Positions 28,301 to 38,092 of a stretch of DNA of 64,000 nt are shown piece by piece (the stretch's first letter is position 1; every line of letters starts with the position of its first letter). A model generated the notes under the pieces. The model ran no database searches, had not been told where the DNA came from, and saw only the letters and a list, made by a program, of their open reading frames with translations. The position numbers and the translations under genes were made by a program. This DNA is from Vibrio artabrorum (GTDB taxonomy: Bacteria > Pseudomonadota > Gammaproteobacteria > Enterobacterales > Vibrionaceae), in the NCBI RefSeq assembly GCF_024347295.1, contig NZ_AP025459.1:1178001-1242000 (forward strand), given 5' to 3'.

Positions 28301-29449
28301 ATGCAATTTACTTATGTTAACCCTACAGTCATCCACTTCGGCCAACGCCAAATCGAGGCTATCAGCCAAGCGGTTGATACTTCAAAGAAAGTACTCGTCA
28401 TCTACGGGGGCGGCTCTATCAAGAGCAACGGTGTTTACGACCAAGTAGTCGAATCTTTAAAAGATCACGCTTGGATTGAGTTTTCTGGTGTTGAGGCAAA
28501 CCCAACCAAAGAGACGCTAGACAAAGCAGTCGCGCTGGTTAAAGAAGAAAACGTAGAGTTCATTATCGCGGTTGGCGGTGGTTCTGTCATCGACGGTTCT
28601 AAGTACGTTGCAGCAGCAGCTAAGTACGACGGTGACGGTTGGGATATCTTAGCGGGCAAACACCAAGTGACAGAAGCGACCCCCATTGGGGCAGTACTGA
28701 CACTTCCTGCAACGGGGTCTGAATCGAACATGGGTGCCGTAATCACTCGTAAAGCGACTCAAGAGAAACTGGCATTCATGAACCCTGCGGTACAGCCTAA
28801 GTTTGCAGTTATGGATCCAGATGTAATGAAGTCTCTACCAGAGCGCCAACTGATTAACGGTTTAGTTGATGCATGGGTTCACGTATGTGAGCAATACATC
28901 ACAATGCCAACAAACGCGATGGTTCAAGACGGTTATGCAGAAACACTGCTTAAGAACCTCCTTGTTCTGGGTAAGCAATTCGACGAACGTGATCACGATG
29001 CGTGGCGTGCAAACCTAATGTGGACAGCAAACCAAGCGCTTAACGGCCTGATTGGCACGGGTGTCCCTCAAGATTGGGCAACACACATGATTGGGCACGA
29101 GTTCACAGCACTATGGCACGTAGACCACGCACGCTCACTTGCAATTGTTCAACCGTCACTCCTTCGCAACCAAATCGAAGCGAAACGCAGCAAGCTCGAG
29201 CAAATGGGTCGCAACGTATTTGGCTTAGAAACCGGTGCTGATTTAGCCGAGCGCACCATCGCGGCAATCGAAGCCTTCTACCACAGCCTAGACGTGGCGA
29301 CGATGTTCGATGGCTACGAAACAAACAAAGCAACAGCGATTGATAATGTTGTCGCTCAACTTGAATCACACGGCTACCTACAACTTGGCGAGAACCAAGC
29401 AATCACGCCTGAGAAAACACGTGAGATTCTAGAGTCGGCAATCCACTAA
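28301..29449 (+). CDS. yqhD: YqhD-type metal-dependent alcohol dehydrogenase/aldehyde reductase
   Basis: A 382-residue group III dehydrogenase that reduces toxic aldehydes with NADPH. The cofactor motif VGGGSVIDGSKYVAAAA, the PATGSESNMGAVI segment and the metal ligands in DAWVHVCEQ (Asp and His), GHEFTALWHVDHA (two His) match E. coli YqhD. Length is also the same (387 in E. coli). A strong AAGGAA ribosome-binding site precedes the start. Paired with the divergent AraC regulator. Confidence 0.92.
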   Translation: MQFTYVNPTVIHFGQRQIEAISQAVDTSKKVLVIYGGGSIKSNGVYDQVVESLKDHAWIEFSGVEANPTKETLDKAVALVKEENVEFIIAVGGGSVIDGSKYVAAAAKYDGDGWDILAGKHQVTEATPIGAVLTLPATGSESNMGAVITRKATQEKLAFMNPAVQPKFAVMDPDVMKSLPERQLINGLVDAWVHVCEQYITMPTNAMVQDGYAETLLKNLLVLGKQFDERDHDAWRANLMWTANQALNGLIGTGVPQDWATHMIGHEFTALWHVDHARSLAIVQPSLLRNQIEAKRSKLEQMGRNVFGLETGADLAERTIAAIEAFYHSLDVATMFDGYETNKATAIDNVVAQLESHGYLQLGENQAITPEKTREILESAIH

Positions 29450-29540
29450 GCGGTAAAATAGAGAGAAAGCAAAGAGAGCGGTTATACAAAGAGTTTTTTT
29501 ACCTCTTACTGAACCCATTACCTATTTCTTTCGTGCAAAT

Positions 29541-29572
29541 AAAGCAGCGTTCATTGTGGTCGCTGCTTTTTA
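29541..29572 (+). terminator. Terminator after yqhD
   Basis: Nine-bp stem AAAGCAGCG / CGCTGCTTT followed by TTTAATTT. Confidence 0.85.
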
Positions 29573-29670
29573 ATTTGCCCTACAAGATGCTATTAAACTC
29601 TCATAAGTCCCTAATTTTATGTGCAATCATGTTTCTATATTGTTAAGGTAAACTCGTCTCTTTACAAGGT

Positions 29671-30417
29671 ATGAACAACGATTTGGATAATCTCAAGGAA
29701 ATGGTTAGGTTTAAGTCACTTAACAAGTGGTATGGTGATTTCCATGCCCTAAAAGATATCGATTTAAATATTGAACAAGGAGAGATAGTGGTGATTTGCG
29801 GACCATCAGGTTCGGGTAAATCAACCTTGATCCGTTGTATCAATCAGCTAGAAGCTTTCGAGAGCGGCGAACTTTACGTACTAGAACAAGTGCTGCCGAG
29901 TAAGTTCAACACACCGGGCCAAGTCGGAATGGTATTTCAGCACTTTCATTTATTCCCCCATCTTACTGTGCTTGAGAACCTAACCCTGTCTCCGATACGT
30001 ACACTGAAAAAAAGCAAACAAGAAGCCGAGAAGATAGCAATGCACTATCTCGAGCGTGTGCACATTGCAGAACAAGCCAACAAATACCCCGTACAACTTT
30101 CTGGTGGCCAGCAGCAACGCGTGGCTATCGCCCGCTCCCTGTGTATGAAGCCAGAATTACTCTTGTTCGACGAACCAACTTCAGCGCTTGATCCGGAGAT
30201 GATCAACGAAGTGCTCGATGTGATGGTTGAACTGGCGAGTGAAGGTATCACCATGGTATGCGTAACCCACGAAATGGGCTTTGCGAAACAAGTAGCCGAT
30301 CGCGTTATCTTCATGGATGAAGGACAAATTGTCGAATCCAATACCCCGCAAGCACTCTTTGAAAACCCTCAACATGAACGAACTCAAGCGTTCCTAAATC
30401 AGATACTGACTTATTGA
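29671..30417 (+). CDS. Polar amino-acid ABC transporter, ATP-binding subunit
   Basis: A 248-residue ATPase with Walker [11 protein letters not shown]-loop [13 protein letters not shown], signature [15 protein letters not shown] and Walker [13 protein letters not shown]. It powers import by the two permeases encoded downstream. The first 11 residues are outside the usual domain, so an ATG at 29704 is an alternative start. The stop overlaps the start of the following permease gene (TGATG). Confidence 0.93.
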   Translation: MNNDLDNLKEMVRFKSLNKWYGDFHALKDIDLNIEQGEIVVICGPSGSGKSTLIRCINQLEAFESGELYVLEQVLPSKFNTPGQVGMVFQHFHLFPHLTVLENLTLSPIRTLKKSKQEAEKIAMHYLERVHIAEQANKYPVQLSGGQQQRVAIARSLCMKPELLLFDEPTSALDPEMINEVLDVMVELASEGITMVCVTHEMGFAKQVADRVIFMDEGQIVESNTPQALFENPQHERTQAFLNQILTY

Positions 30418-31214
30418 TGTTGATTCGAATTATTAAACCCGCCCTTTCCGCTTTAGTACAAATTATTGTACTCGTGGCAGCGGTTGTTTGGATTCTCGAT
30501 TCTGGCGCACAAACCATGGGATACAGCTGGCAATGGGAGCGTGTGCCTGATTACATCGCCTTTTATGAAGATGGCGAATGGTGGCCGGCAGAACTGATGC
30601 AAGGGCTACTGGTTACCATCAATATATCTTTAATTTCTTTAGTCGCCACACTATGCATTGGCTTAGCCACGGCCCTGTTACGGAACTCTAATTCCGTGGT
30701 TGGTCGAACCCTTGCCAGCAGTTATGTTGAGTTGATTCGTAATACGCCATTATTAGTACAAATTTATCTGCTCTATTTTGTGTTTGGCCCCGTCTTAGGG
30801 CTGGATCGCTTTAGCACCGCTGTTCTAGCCTTGGCACTTTTCCAAGGGGCTTACACCGCCGAAATCTTCCGGGCTGGTTTAAATGGTATTGCGAGAGGAC
30901 AATTTGAAGCTGCTCAATCTTTAGGCTTATCAAAGATCTATACTTATTGGGATGTAATTCTTCCTCAGGTGATACAACGTACGTTGCCGCCTTTGACAAA
31001 TGAAGTGATATCACTCATCAAAAACTCTTCGATTGTGAGTGTCATGGCCATTTTCGACCTAACAACCGAAGCCAGAAACATTGTTTCTGAAACCGCGATG
31101 CCATTTGAAATTTGGTTCTCTGTGGCAATCATTTATCTTGCACTTACACTTTCACTTTCTGCCGTTGCTGCTTGGCTTGAGCATAAGCTTGGCGCTAACT
31201 GGCGAACACAATAA
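30417..31214 (+). CDS. Polar amino-acid ABC transporter, permease subunit 1
   Basis: A 265-residue HisM/GlnP-type permease with about five helices. The EAA loop GQFEAAQSLGLSKIYTYWDVILPQ contacts the ATPase, and YVELIRNTPLLVQIYLLYFV is typical of this family. The ATG at 30417 shares one base with the ATPase stop, indicating translational coupling. It precedes the binding protein by 12 bp. Confidence 0.92.
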   Translation: MLIRIIKPALSALVQIIVLVAAVVWILDSGAQTMGYSWQWERVPDYIAFYEDGEWWPAELMQGLLVTINISLISLVATLCIGLATALLRNSNSVVGRTLASSYVELIRNTPLLVQIYLLYFVFGPVLGLDRFSTAVLALALFQGAYTAEIFRAGLNGIARGQFEAAQSLGLSKIYTYWDVILPQVIQRTLPPLTNEVISLIKNSSIVSVMAIFDLTTEARNIVSETAMPFEIWFSVAIIYLALTLSLSAVAAWLEHKLGANWRTQ

Positions 31215-31226
31215 GGATTTATCAGC

Positions 31227-32036
31227 ATGAAGCTATTTAAAACCGCAATCACGGCTCTACTCGCGCTTGCCGTCAGTTTGCCCGCACTGGCCTCTGAAAC
31301 GCCAAACTTAGACAAGATTAACGAACGAGGCTCTCTTCGCGTTGGTATGTCGACTTTTGTGCCTTGGGCGATGCGCAATAAGCAAGGCGATCTCGTTGGC
31401 TTTGAAATTGATGTAGCAAAACGCCTAGCCAAAGACTCAGGTTGGAAAGTGGAGTTTGTTCCGACAGCATGGGATGGCATTATCCCTTCCCTACTATCGA
31501 ACAAGTTTGATGTGATCATCGGCGGTATGTCTATTACTCAAGCTCGAGCTAAAAGCGTCCTGTTTACAGAACCTTACTCTCACTCGGGTGTTCAACTTGC
31601 AGCCAATAAAGAGCTCGCGAAAGGCTATACACAGATCTCGGATTTTAATTCTCGCCGAGTAAAAATTGCCGTACGTCGCGGCGCATATACTGTTCAAATG
31701 GCTCGTGAAACCTTCCCTAAAGCCAAATTGCTTCAGTTCGATGATGATGCTCAAGCGTTTCAAGAAGTGCTAAACGGTAATGCGCATGCGGTGATTGCGT
31801 CGAGCCCTAAACCAGAGCACGAAACGATCAAAAACGCAGATACCCTATTCATTCCATTTAATGAGCGCTTATCAAAAGGTAACGAAGCATTTGCTGTCCG
31901 CCTAGGTGAAACAGATAAAACGGAGTTCTTCAACGCGTGGATCAAAGCTCGTACTGAAGACGGTTGGCTAAAAGAGCGCTACGAATACTGGTTCTCTACG
32001 CTAGATTGGCAAAATCAGATAGCTCAAGGTCAGTAA
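31227..32036 (+). CDS. Polar amino-acid ABC transporter, periplasmic binding protein
   Basis: A 269-residue protein with a signal peptide cut near PALA-SE. Family-3 binding-protein motifs follow: GSLRVGMSTFVPW, GDLVGFEIDVAKRLA, WDGIIPSLLSNKFDVIIGGMSIT. The ligand is not identifiable from these alone. It sits within the ABC operon between the two permeases. Confidence 0.92.
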   Translation: MKLFKTAITALLALAVSLPALASETPNLDKINERGSLRVGMSTFVPWAMRNKQGDLVGFEIDVAKRLAKDSGWKVEFVPTAWDGIIPSLLSNKFDVIIGGMSITQARAKSVLFTEPYSHSGVQLAANKELAKGYTQISDFNSRRVKIAVRRGAYTVQMARETFPKAKLLQFDDDAQAFQEVLNGNAHAVIASSPKPEHETIKNADTLFIPFNERLSKGNEAFAVRLGETDKTEFFNAWIKARTEDGWLKERYEYWFSTLDWQNQIAQGQ

Positions 32037-32199
32037 CCTCAACCTAAGCGCACTTTCAAGGTGACCAGAGTTAGCGGCTCTAGATCTAGGCAGTGTATTG
32101 TCTATACTGCCTGTTCATCGACTATTTGAATCACTGTATTTTGATTCACTTTAGATCCCAAAACAGCCTACGAATGATGATTATTTGAACAGGAATAAT

Positions 32200-33123
32200 G
32201 TGAGTAGTAATAGCGCACTATCAACGCCCAAACCCAATCTTCGCATGAAGCCTTGGTATCAACGCCTCAATCTATTAGATTACGTGTTATTTGCCATTAT
32301 TTGTGCATTCTCAGCTTGGCTTTATTATCGTTCTGCGGTCGGCATTCACTACCAGTGGCGATGGGAAGATGCGTTCACGCTGATTTTCATTCCACCTTCT
32401 CAAGGCAGTATTCCTTATTTCTTCCAAGGCTTAGTCGCAACATTACGTTTGAGCTTGTGGAGCATGGTGTTAGCACTCTCTTTCGGTACACTGTTAGGTG
32501 TAGCAAGACACTCTAAAATCGCTTTAATCAAAACACCGGCACTGATTTTTATCCAATTGGTTCGAAATATCCCGCCATTGGTCTTTATCTTTATTTTTTA
32601 CTTCTTTGTCTCTAACCAACTGATCCCTTTGCTTGGTTTAGAAAGCATTTTACGTGAACACAATGGTGAAATTAACCAACTGCAAGCCTTCCTATTTGGT
32701 CCCGCTAACCTATGGGAAAACTTAGCCTCGGGTGTTATCTGTCTTGGCTTGCTCTCTTCGGCTTATATTGCTGAAGTGATTCGTGCTGGCTTAGAAAGTG
32801 TTCCTAAAGGGCAATGGGAAGCCGCAGATTCTCTTGGCTTATCGGTATTGTCTAAGTATCGATTTGTGGTCGGCCCACAGGTCTTAACGGCGATTACTCC
32901 CCCCTTAGCCGGTCAGGCGATCTCTTTAGTCAAAGACACATCCATTGTGTCACTGATTTCTATTCAAGAGATGACGTTTGTCGGCACAGAAATGGCAAAT
33001 TCGTCAGGGTTGATCTTCGAGATATGGCTGATTGTTGGCGCGGCTTATTTCGCGTTATGTTTCACCCTTTCGCGTATTTTCAAGGGAATAGAACAGCGAT
33101 CAAATATTCAATTTAACCAATAA
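32200..33123 (+). CDS. Polar amino-acid ABC transporter, permease subunit 2
   Basis: A 307-residue permease of the same family, with IQLVRNIPPLVFIFIFYFF and an EAA loop GQWEAADSLGLSVLSKYRFVVGPQ. A GTG start at 32200 with AGGA five bases upstream is preferred; an in-frame TTG lies 15 bases earlier. The gene follows the binding-protein gene after 163 bp and completes the importer. Confidence 0.9.
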   Translation: MSSNSALSTPKPNLRMKPWYQRLNLLDYVLFAIICAFSAWLYYRSAVGIHYQWRWEDAFTLIFIPPSQGSIPYFFQGLVATLRLSLWSMVLALSFGTLLGVARHSKIALIKTPALIFIQLVRNIPPLVFIFIFYFFVSNQLIPLLGLESILREHNGEINQLQAFLFGPANLWENLASGVICLGLLSSAYIAEVIRAGLESVPKGQWEAADSLGLSVLSKYRFVVGPQVLTAITPPLAGQAISLVKDTSIVSLISIQEMTFVGTEMANSSGLIFEIWLIVGAAYFALCFTLSRIFKGIEQRSNIQFNQ

Positions 33124-33251
33124 CGTCATCAATTAGGTGCTACGCATTTTAGAGTCGGTTTGATAGCCAATATTAACAGCGAATAGGTTTGACCAATCAC
33201 GGTTCATTCGCTCAACAGACTGTGACTAAACACGTGAGTTCCGGTATCAAG

Positions 33252-33590
33252 TCACTGCTTTTTTACGTATTTAGCCGTCACTAACATTTCACCACCACCA
33301 TCAAGTTTACAATCCAGTTGGTGATCCTTTCCTTCAATGATGCGTCTGATAACGGCTTTGGTACCAATCTTCAGAACCGTCGAGCTTCCTTTCACTTTTA
33401 AATCTTTAGTAAAAGTCACTTTGTCTCCGGCATCTAATACTGCACCGTTGATGTCTTTAACTCGGGCAGCTTCTCTTGCTAGACGCTCCTCATCTGGGTT
33501 CCATTCATAGGCACACTCAGGACAGATTAGGTTGTTTTGGTCAGGGTAGACATATTCAGATTGGCATTGCGGGCAAGGAGGTAAAGACAT
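33252..33590 (-). CDS. yjdM: YjdM (PhnA-like) zinc-ribbon protein
   Basis: A 112-residue protein with an N-terminal zinc ribbon (PPCPQCQSEYVY and ICPECAYEW) and a C-terminal domain with KDLKVKGSSTVLKIGTKA. It closely resembles E. coli YjdM. Despite the old name PhnA it is not the phosphonoacetate hydrolase, and its role is unknown. The start is set at the second methionine so that the protein begins MSLPPCPQC; a 5-residue longer form is possible. Confidence 0.9.
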   Translation of the reverse strand: MSLPPCPQCQSEYVYPDQNNLICPECAYEWNPDEERLAREAARVKDINGAVLDAGDKVTFTKDLKVKGSSTVLKIGTKAVIRRIIEGKDHQLDCKLDGGGEMLVTAKYVKKQ

Positions 33591-33705
33591 AAATTTCGAC
33601 TTCATTTAAATTAGAATTAGAGCCATTTTAATGACTCAGGGATGGCTTAGCGAGCACAAATCCGGATCGCTTTCGCTACGTGAGCCAATGGCTGTAAACA
33701 ACACA

Positions 33706-33747
33706 GGCTAACACAAGCCCAGCGGCGAAGCTGTGTTTGTGTTAGCC
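33706..33747. repeat. Inverted repeat downstream of the ThrE-like gene
   Basis: Eleven-bp arms GGCTAACACAA / TTGTGTTAGCC. It lies just past the ThrE-like stop, so it may end transcription or stabilise the 3' end; there is no T-tract. Confidence 0.5.
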
Positions 33748-33756
33748 ATTGAAAAG

Positions 33757-34920
33757 TTAATGTTCCACTTTTGGCGAGTAGATAGAGTAAGCCGTAATTT
33801 GCCCCGCGACAATTGCCGAGAACATGAATAATGCAGATAAACCGATGCTGGGTATCGGCAAAACAGACTGCTCAAATACCGACTGGCTGGCACTGACAAG
33901 CACACGACTACCCGGTACTAGAATAATGATCCCTTGCACAATATAAATCGAGCCCGTCAGATCCATTTTCTTCGCAATCCAAGTTCCGTAAAGCGTAATC
34001 AGCACGGTTGTGACCCAAGTACCCACAACCCAACCGCTGTCAAAGCCCAGATAAAATGGCCCCCACATGCCCAGAACAGCAACCGGCAAGCCAAGCATGA
34101 TATCTTTAGGACGCGCATTAAATATCACGCCGATAGACACTGAAATCAGCACCAAGCCTGATATGTGCATCCACATTGGGATCGCATTGGTATAATCGAT
34201 GGATACCGCTTGTCCCCATATCGCTTCACCAATATTGAGGCCGATAATAATCCCAACAAACAGCTTAATCAGGGTTAAAGCACTCTGCCCAAGTAAACTG
34301 GTACCAGAAACTAGATCATTGAATGCTAGACACTCTAATGCGTTAGCGATGGACAAGCCCGGAACAAACAACACGATCGAGGCAATACACAAAGCCCATA
34401 CCGGTATCGGTAAGCCCGTACTCGCTAAAAAGGCCACTGCAATACCGGTTAACAAGGCCGAAATGAACTCAACCGCGATGGCACGACGTGAGTGCAAAAC
34501 TTGCTGACAGGCCCAAACCATCAACCCCAATAACGCAGAAAAACCAACCGCTTCCAATGTACTGCCTACCAACATCAAATACGCAGGTGGGATCCCCATA
34601 TTGGCAAGTGCCGTTACAAATTTTGAATAGCCTACGGGTTCTGGTACCGGATCACTGCTCGGTTGATTAATACGAATAATCGTATTGGCTAACAAACTCA
34701 GGTTGATCGAAGCTATCTTTTGACGCTTGAGAATAACGGCGTTGTTATGATCAGGAAATTGATAATTAATCGCGGTTGGCGTCGCTTGGATCATGACATC
34801 AACACCATGCTTTTTTGCATAGAATTGAGTGTACTTTTCAAGCTTATATGGAGCACAACCACTACGGTGTAGAGTATCACCAATTTCAACAATTTTGTTA
34901 ATTCGGTACTGGGAAGGCAT
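33757..34920 (-). CDS. ThrE-family threonine/serine exporter (fused DUF1212-DUF3815)
   Basis: A 387-residue membrane protein. The N-terminal ThrE domain begins YRINKIVEIGDTLHRSGCAPYKLE and includes a soluble part before the first helix; about ten hydrophobic helices follow. It combines in one chain what E. coli splits into YjjP and YjjB. It probably exports Thr/Ser or small acids. The start is uncertain: ATG at 34920 is chosen, but a TTG at 34953 is also open, and neither has a clear ribosome-binding site. Confidence 0.85.
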   Translation of the reverse strand: MPSQYRINKIVEIGDTLHRSGCAPYKLEKYTQFYAKKHGVDVMIQATPTAINYQFPDHNNAVILKRQKIASINLSLLANTIIRINQPSSDPVPEPVGYSKFVTALANMGIPPAYLMLVGSTLEAVGFSALLGLMVWACQQVLHSRRAIAVEFISALLTGIAVAFLASTGLPIPVWALCIASIVLFVPGLSIANALECLAFNDLVSGTSLLGQSALTLIKLFVGIIIGLNIGEAIWGQAVSIDYTNAIPMWMHISGLVLISVSIGVIFNARPKDIMLGLPVAVLGMWGPFYLGFDSGWVVGTWVTTVLITLYGTWIAKKMDLTGSIYIVQGIIILVPGSRVLVSASQSVFEQSVLPIPSIGLSALFMFSAIVAGQITAYSIYSPKVEH

Positions 34921-35097
34921 GGGGACTTTAGGGGAGAACAAATGTGCGGTCAATGTACCAAACGATAGAAGGAATGACGAGACTTTTGCGTGAAAAACTA
35001 GCGTTGTGGTGGTTATACGAGCACTTAGAATAAAAATGAAAGAAAAAGGTTTCGTTTTCAGTTAGATGTGGCATTATCAAACTCGTTAAGACGATGC

Positions 35098-35172
<75 letters not shown>

Positions 35173-35209
35173 GTCTTCTTAATGCCTCAGTCTTACTCTA
35201 AGACAGTGT

Positions 35210-35284
<75 letters not shown>

Positions 35285-35510
35285 ACTTTTCTCTCCTGCT
35301 CGCAATATCCCAATCTTTTGAAATTAAAGCGCTTTTTTGCGTGATTTTGTTTTGCTGCTATTCAGGTTTTTAGATGATTCTATTTTGCCGATCTAGACTG
35401 GGGACCAAGTGAAAAATATACGATTTTGTCCTCATTGTTTCTGGCCCCTCAGAATTCACAAGTCCAATATTATAAAACCTAATGTCAAAAGTTGTGGTTT
35501 AGTTGTGAAA

Positions 35511-36495
35511 TGATCTGCTCCAGTTAGACTGGACACTGCATTAAGCGACATATTGTTTTTCAAAGTTAACTGGGCTTAGATACCCAAGAGCACTGTGCCT
35601 CTTGTTCGATTATAATCAACTTCGATATACTCAAAGAGTGCTTGACGCATCTCTTCTCGCGTCATTATCGGCTCGTATTGGATGGCTTCTATTTTATTGA
35701 GTGGAAAAAGCTTTCAACAAAGGCGTTATCCCAGTAATTTCCCTTCCTACTCATACTTTGTTTTAAATTATGAGCTGCGATTAAGTCTCGGTCAGCAAGT
35801 TCGGAGCAACGGGAAGCCTATGCTTACTGTCTGTCGTGCATTTGAACTTACGGGCTGCCTTCGCAACTAATCCCTGACGCTTCATGCTCGCGGTGATGGT
35901 TTTTACATCGTGCTTATTACCATTTTCTTCAAGTTCTTTTTGAATACGCCTTGCACCATCACGTTCCTTTTTATCATCAAAGACTTTACGAACTTTGATA
36001 TCAAATTACTTGCGGTGCTCGTTTCGTTGAGTGACTTTATTGCGATTATCAATCCAGTAATAAAACCCACTTCGAGAAACCCCAAACACATTAGCCATAC
36101 GGACAATCTTATATTGCATCAGGTGTTCGAGCATAAACTCATAGCAATCTACTTTAGATTTTTCGTGAAGTAGATGGCGGCCTTTTTTACGATATCTAGC
36201 TTTTCAGCTTGCTCTGCTAATAATCGTTTGAATTGGGCATTTTCGGTGGCGAACTCCCTTTCTCAATCACTGACTTTCGCATCTTTTTTAACGGCTTTAC
36301 GCCATCCATAGCTATGGGATTTATATAAAAATAGCTGCTGTGCAGCAGCGGCGACACCCACTTTCTCTGCTAACTTAAGTGCTTCAGCTTTAAGTTCAAG
36401 ATCATGTTTGATTCGTGCTTTCTTAGTTGCCATTGTTCACCTCGTTAGTCATTGGACTCATTTAACTCAGTGTCCAAAACTTCTGGTGCGGATCA
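35511..36495 (-). mobile_element. Decayed IS3-family insertion sequence (985 bp)
   Basis: Terminal inverted repeats match: the left end begins TGATCTGCTCCAG and ends TGGACACTG, and the right end in reverse reads TGATCCGCACCAG and ends TGGACACTG. The minus strand encodes orfA from the ATG at 36433 (MATKKARIKHDLELKAEALK), broken by TGA at 36263-36265. An AAAAAAG slippery run at 36182-36188 marks the IS3-type frameshift site, and orfB pieces follow (GFYYWIDNRNKVTQRNEHRK, then [14 protein letters not shown]). Compared with the fragment at 44.6 kb, about 250 bp of the catalytic region between PVAPNLL and DLIAAHNLKQ are missing. No target-site duplication was seen. Confidence 0.85.
36100..36433 (-). 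pseudogene. IS3-family orfA, with in-frame stop
   Basis: Start MATKKARIKHDLELKAEALKLAEKVG, a basic HTH typical of IS3 OrfA, then a leucine-zipper-like part. A TGA codon after KVSD truncates it. It cannot make active transposase. Confidence 0.75.
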
Positions 36496-36902
36496 CATCT
36501 TATTGATCTGACAAGTATTGTCTCTCATTTTGGTGTCCAGCGCCATTAGACCAGTACGTTTGAATGCACTACAAAGTGGGGACAAAAAGGGTAAAAAATT
36601 AATCTCAACCCTACAGATAACTAAAGCTTAATATAAGTTAGTGTGCAACTTATGTAATTTTCATATAATTCAAGCCCGTCCGTAACGACGATATAGAGCT
36701 TAAATTACGAAGATATAATAAACCCCTATTGCTTAGGCATACTTCACGACACATAGGGTTTGGAGTAAAATATACAATTTCCTTTAGGGTAGATAACCAA
36801 ATAGGTCTGGTATAAAAAGAGAAAGCAATTTAGAACATCATTACCCTCCCTTATTTAATTAGCACCTAACAAAACGTCAATACTAGTCAATATAATATCT
36901 TT
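36496..36902. other. AT-rich non-coding interval between the IS remnant and the regulator
   Basis: About 400 bp of AT-rich sequence with no gene or clear hairpin. It lies downstream of the winged-helix regulator stop and is the left flank of the ADI block. Confidence 0.5.
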
Positions 36903-38006
36903 CTACTTTTTCATTAGACCACTATAATTAGTTACATCAATTAACCTGCTAATTATATTAGACAATTTTTCTTTGTCAGAAAAATAAAAAACCTCATGCT
37001 TAATTCTCTTCCTGTGAAGAAGATTTGCATTTCTAAGAATTTTTATATGCTTTGAGATATTCCCAATTGTTAAGCTATATCTAGCTGTCATCTGAGAAGT
37101 AGTCATAGGATTATCTCTAGTATCTATAAGTATTGATAGCCGGACTTTATCTGAGACAGATTTTAATTCATTCACCAGTTCTCGATCTACGAAGTTGTCT
37201 TCTGATTGGTTTTCATAAGACAGAGCATAGCTTAAGTTCAATTGCTCACTAAATGTATTCATATAATTATGCGGAAATAAAAACATCGAACTGTATACAT
37301 TTATTTTCTTTATGGCACGATGAAAAGGAAAGTTAAACACAGGATATTCATTAATATTAGAGTATATAATTTGACCATATACGCAGGATAAGTTTTTATT
37401 TAATGATTTTAGAAGTATATTTGTATTACCATCCACTTTATACGATAAAGAAGATAGTGCAAAATCAGCACCCACCCTATTAGTGTGCCAGATAGAACGA
37501 TAAACTTTTTTCCAAAACACGTTAATTGTATTAATTATTTGAGCTCTAATTTTATCCCGTGAGTATATAAAATTATACAGTTCTCTTTTATCGACATAAG
37601 AAGGATAAAACTGAGACATATCTAAAGATAATTCAGGAATATCAAGTAAACTCTGAAGCATTGCATCATCAAATTTGTGTTCACCAATTAAAAACTTACA
37701 GAACTCTAAATCACTGAGAGACGAAATATCCTCAAGAATGCTATCTATAGATCGCGGTATATTTTCTTTAGCATCAAGGCTAGTTACCATATCAAGTATC
37801 AACAACCAATCGTAAGTAATTTTTGAATAAGCAATAATATCGTCATAAAGCTCTTTAGAAATGACACTTACGATACTATTTAGCCTTTTATTCGTTATCT
37901 TTTTATCTTTGTTTTTTGCGATCGCATGTAAACAAGCCACCACATCAAATGCAGGACTATTCCGATAAGAGATCTTAATAGTATTGGTTGTACTCATTGC
38001 ATTCAT
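36903..38006 (-). CDS. ArsR-like winged-helix regulator with large N-terminal domain
   Basis: A 367-residue protein whose last 90 residues form an ArsR/DUF5937-type winged helix (SVSDKVRLSILIDTRDNPMTTSQMTARYSLTIGNISKHIKILRNANLL). The first 270 residues have no domain I can name. The base composition is AT-rich with many AAA/ATA codons, unlike the flanking chromosome. It is the last gene of the ADI cluster, 86 bp after Rid copy 2. It is probably the cluster's regulator; whether it activates or represses, and by which ligand, cannot be told. The start may also be the ATG three codons in. Confidence 0.75.
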   Translation of the reverse strand: MNAMSTTNTIKISYRNSPAFDVVACLHAIAKNKDKKITNKRLNSIVSVISKELYDDIIAYSKITYDWLLILDMVTSLDAKENIPRSIDSILEDISSLSDLEFCKFLIGEHKFDDAMLQSLLDIPELSLDMSQFYPSYVDKRELYNFIYSRDKIRAQIINTINVFWKKVYRSIWHTNRVGADFALSSLSYKVDGNTNILLKSLNKNLSCVYGQIIYSNINEYPVFNFPFHRAIKKINVYSSMFLFPHNYMNTFSEQLNLSYALSYENQSEDNFVDRELVNELKSVSDKVRLSILIDTRDNPMTTSQMTARYSLTIGNISKHIKILRNANLLHRKRIKHEVFYFSDKEKLSNIISRLIDVTNYSGLMKK

Positions 38007-38092
38007 TGTAAAAAAATCCCACTACATTTTGTTAGCCTACAAGAAACGGCCACCATGATTCCAGAGTTTTAAGGTGACCGTAGTTCAAAGTA

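Noticed and set aside
29103..29402. Open frame on the opposite strand of yqhD
   Set aside because: Lies wholly within the well-supported yqhD gene; composition is that of a shadow frame. The same applies to frames opposite chitinase, arcA, moeA, norR and the ABC genes.
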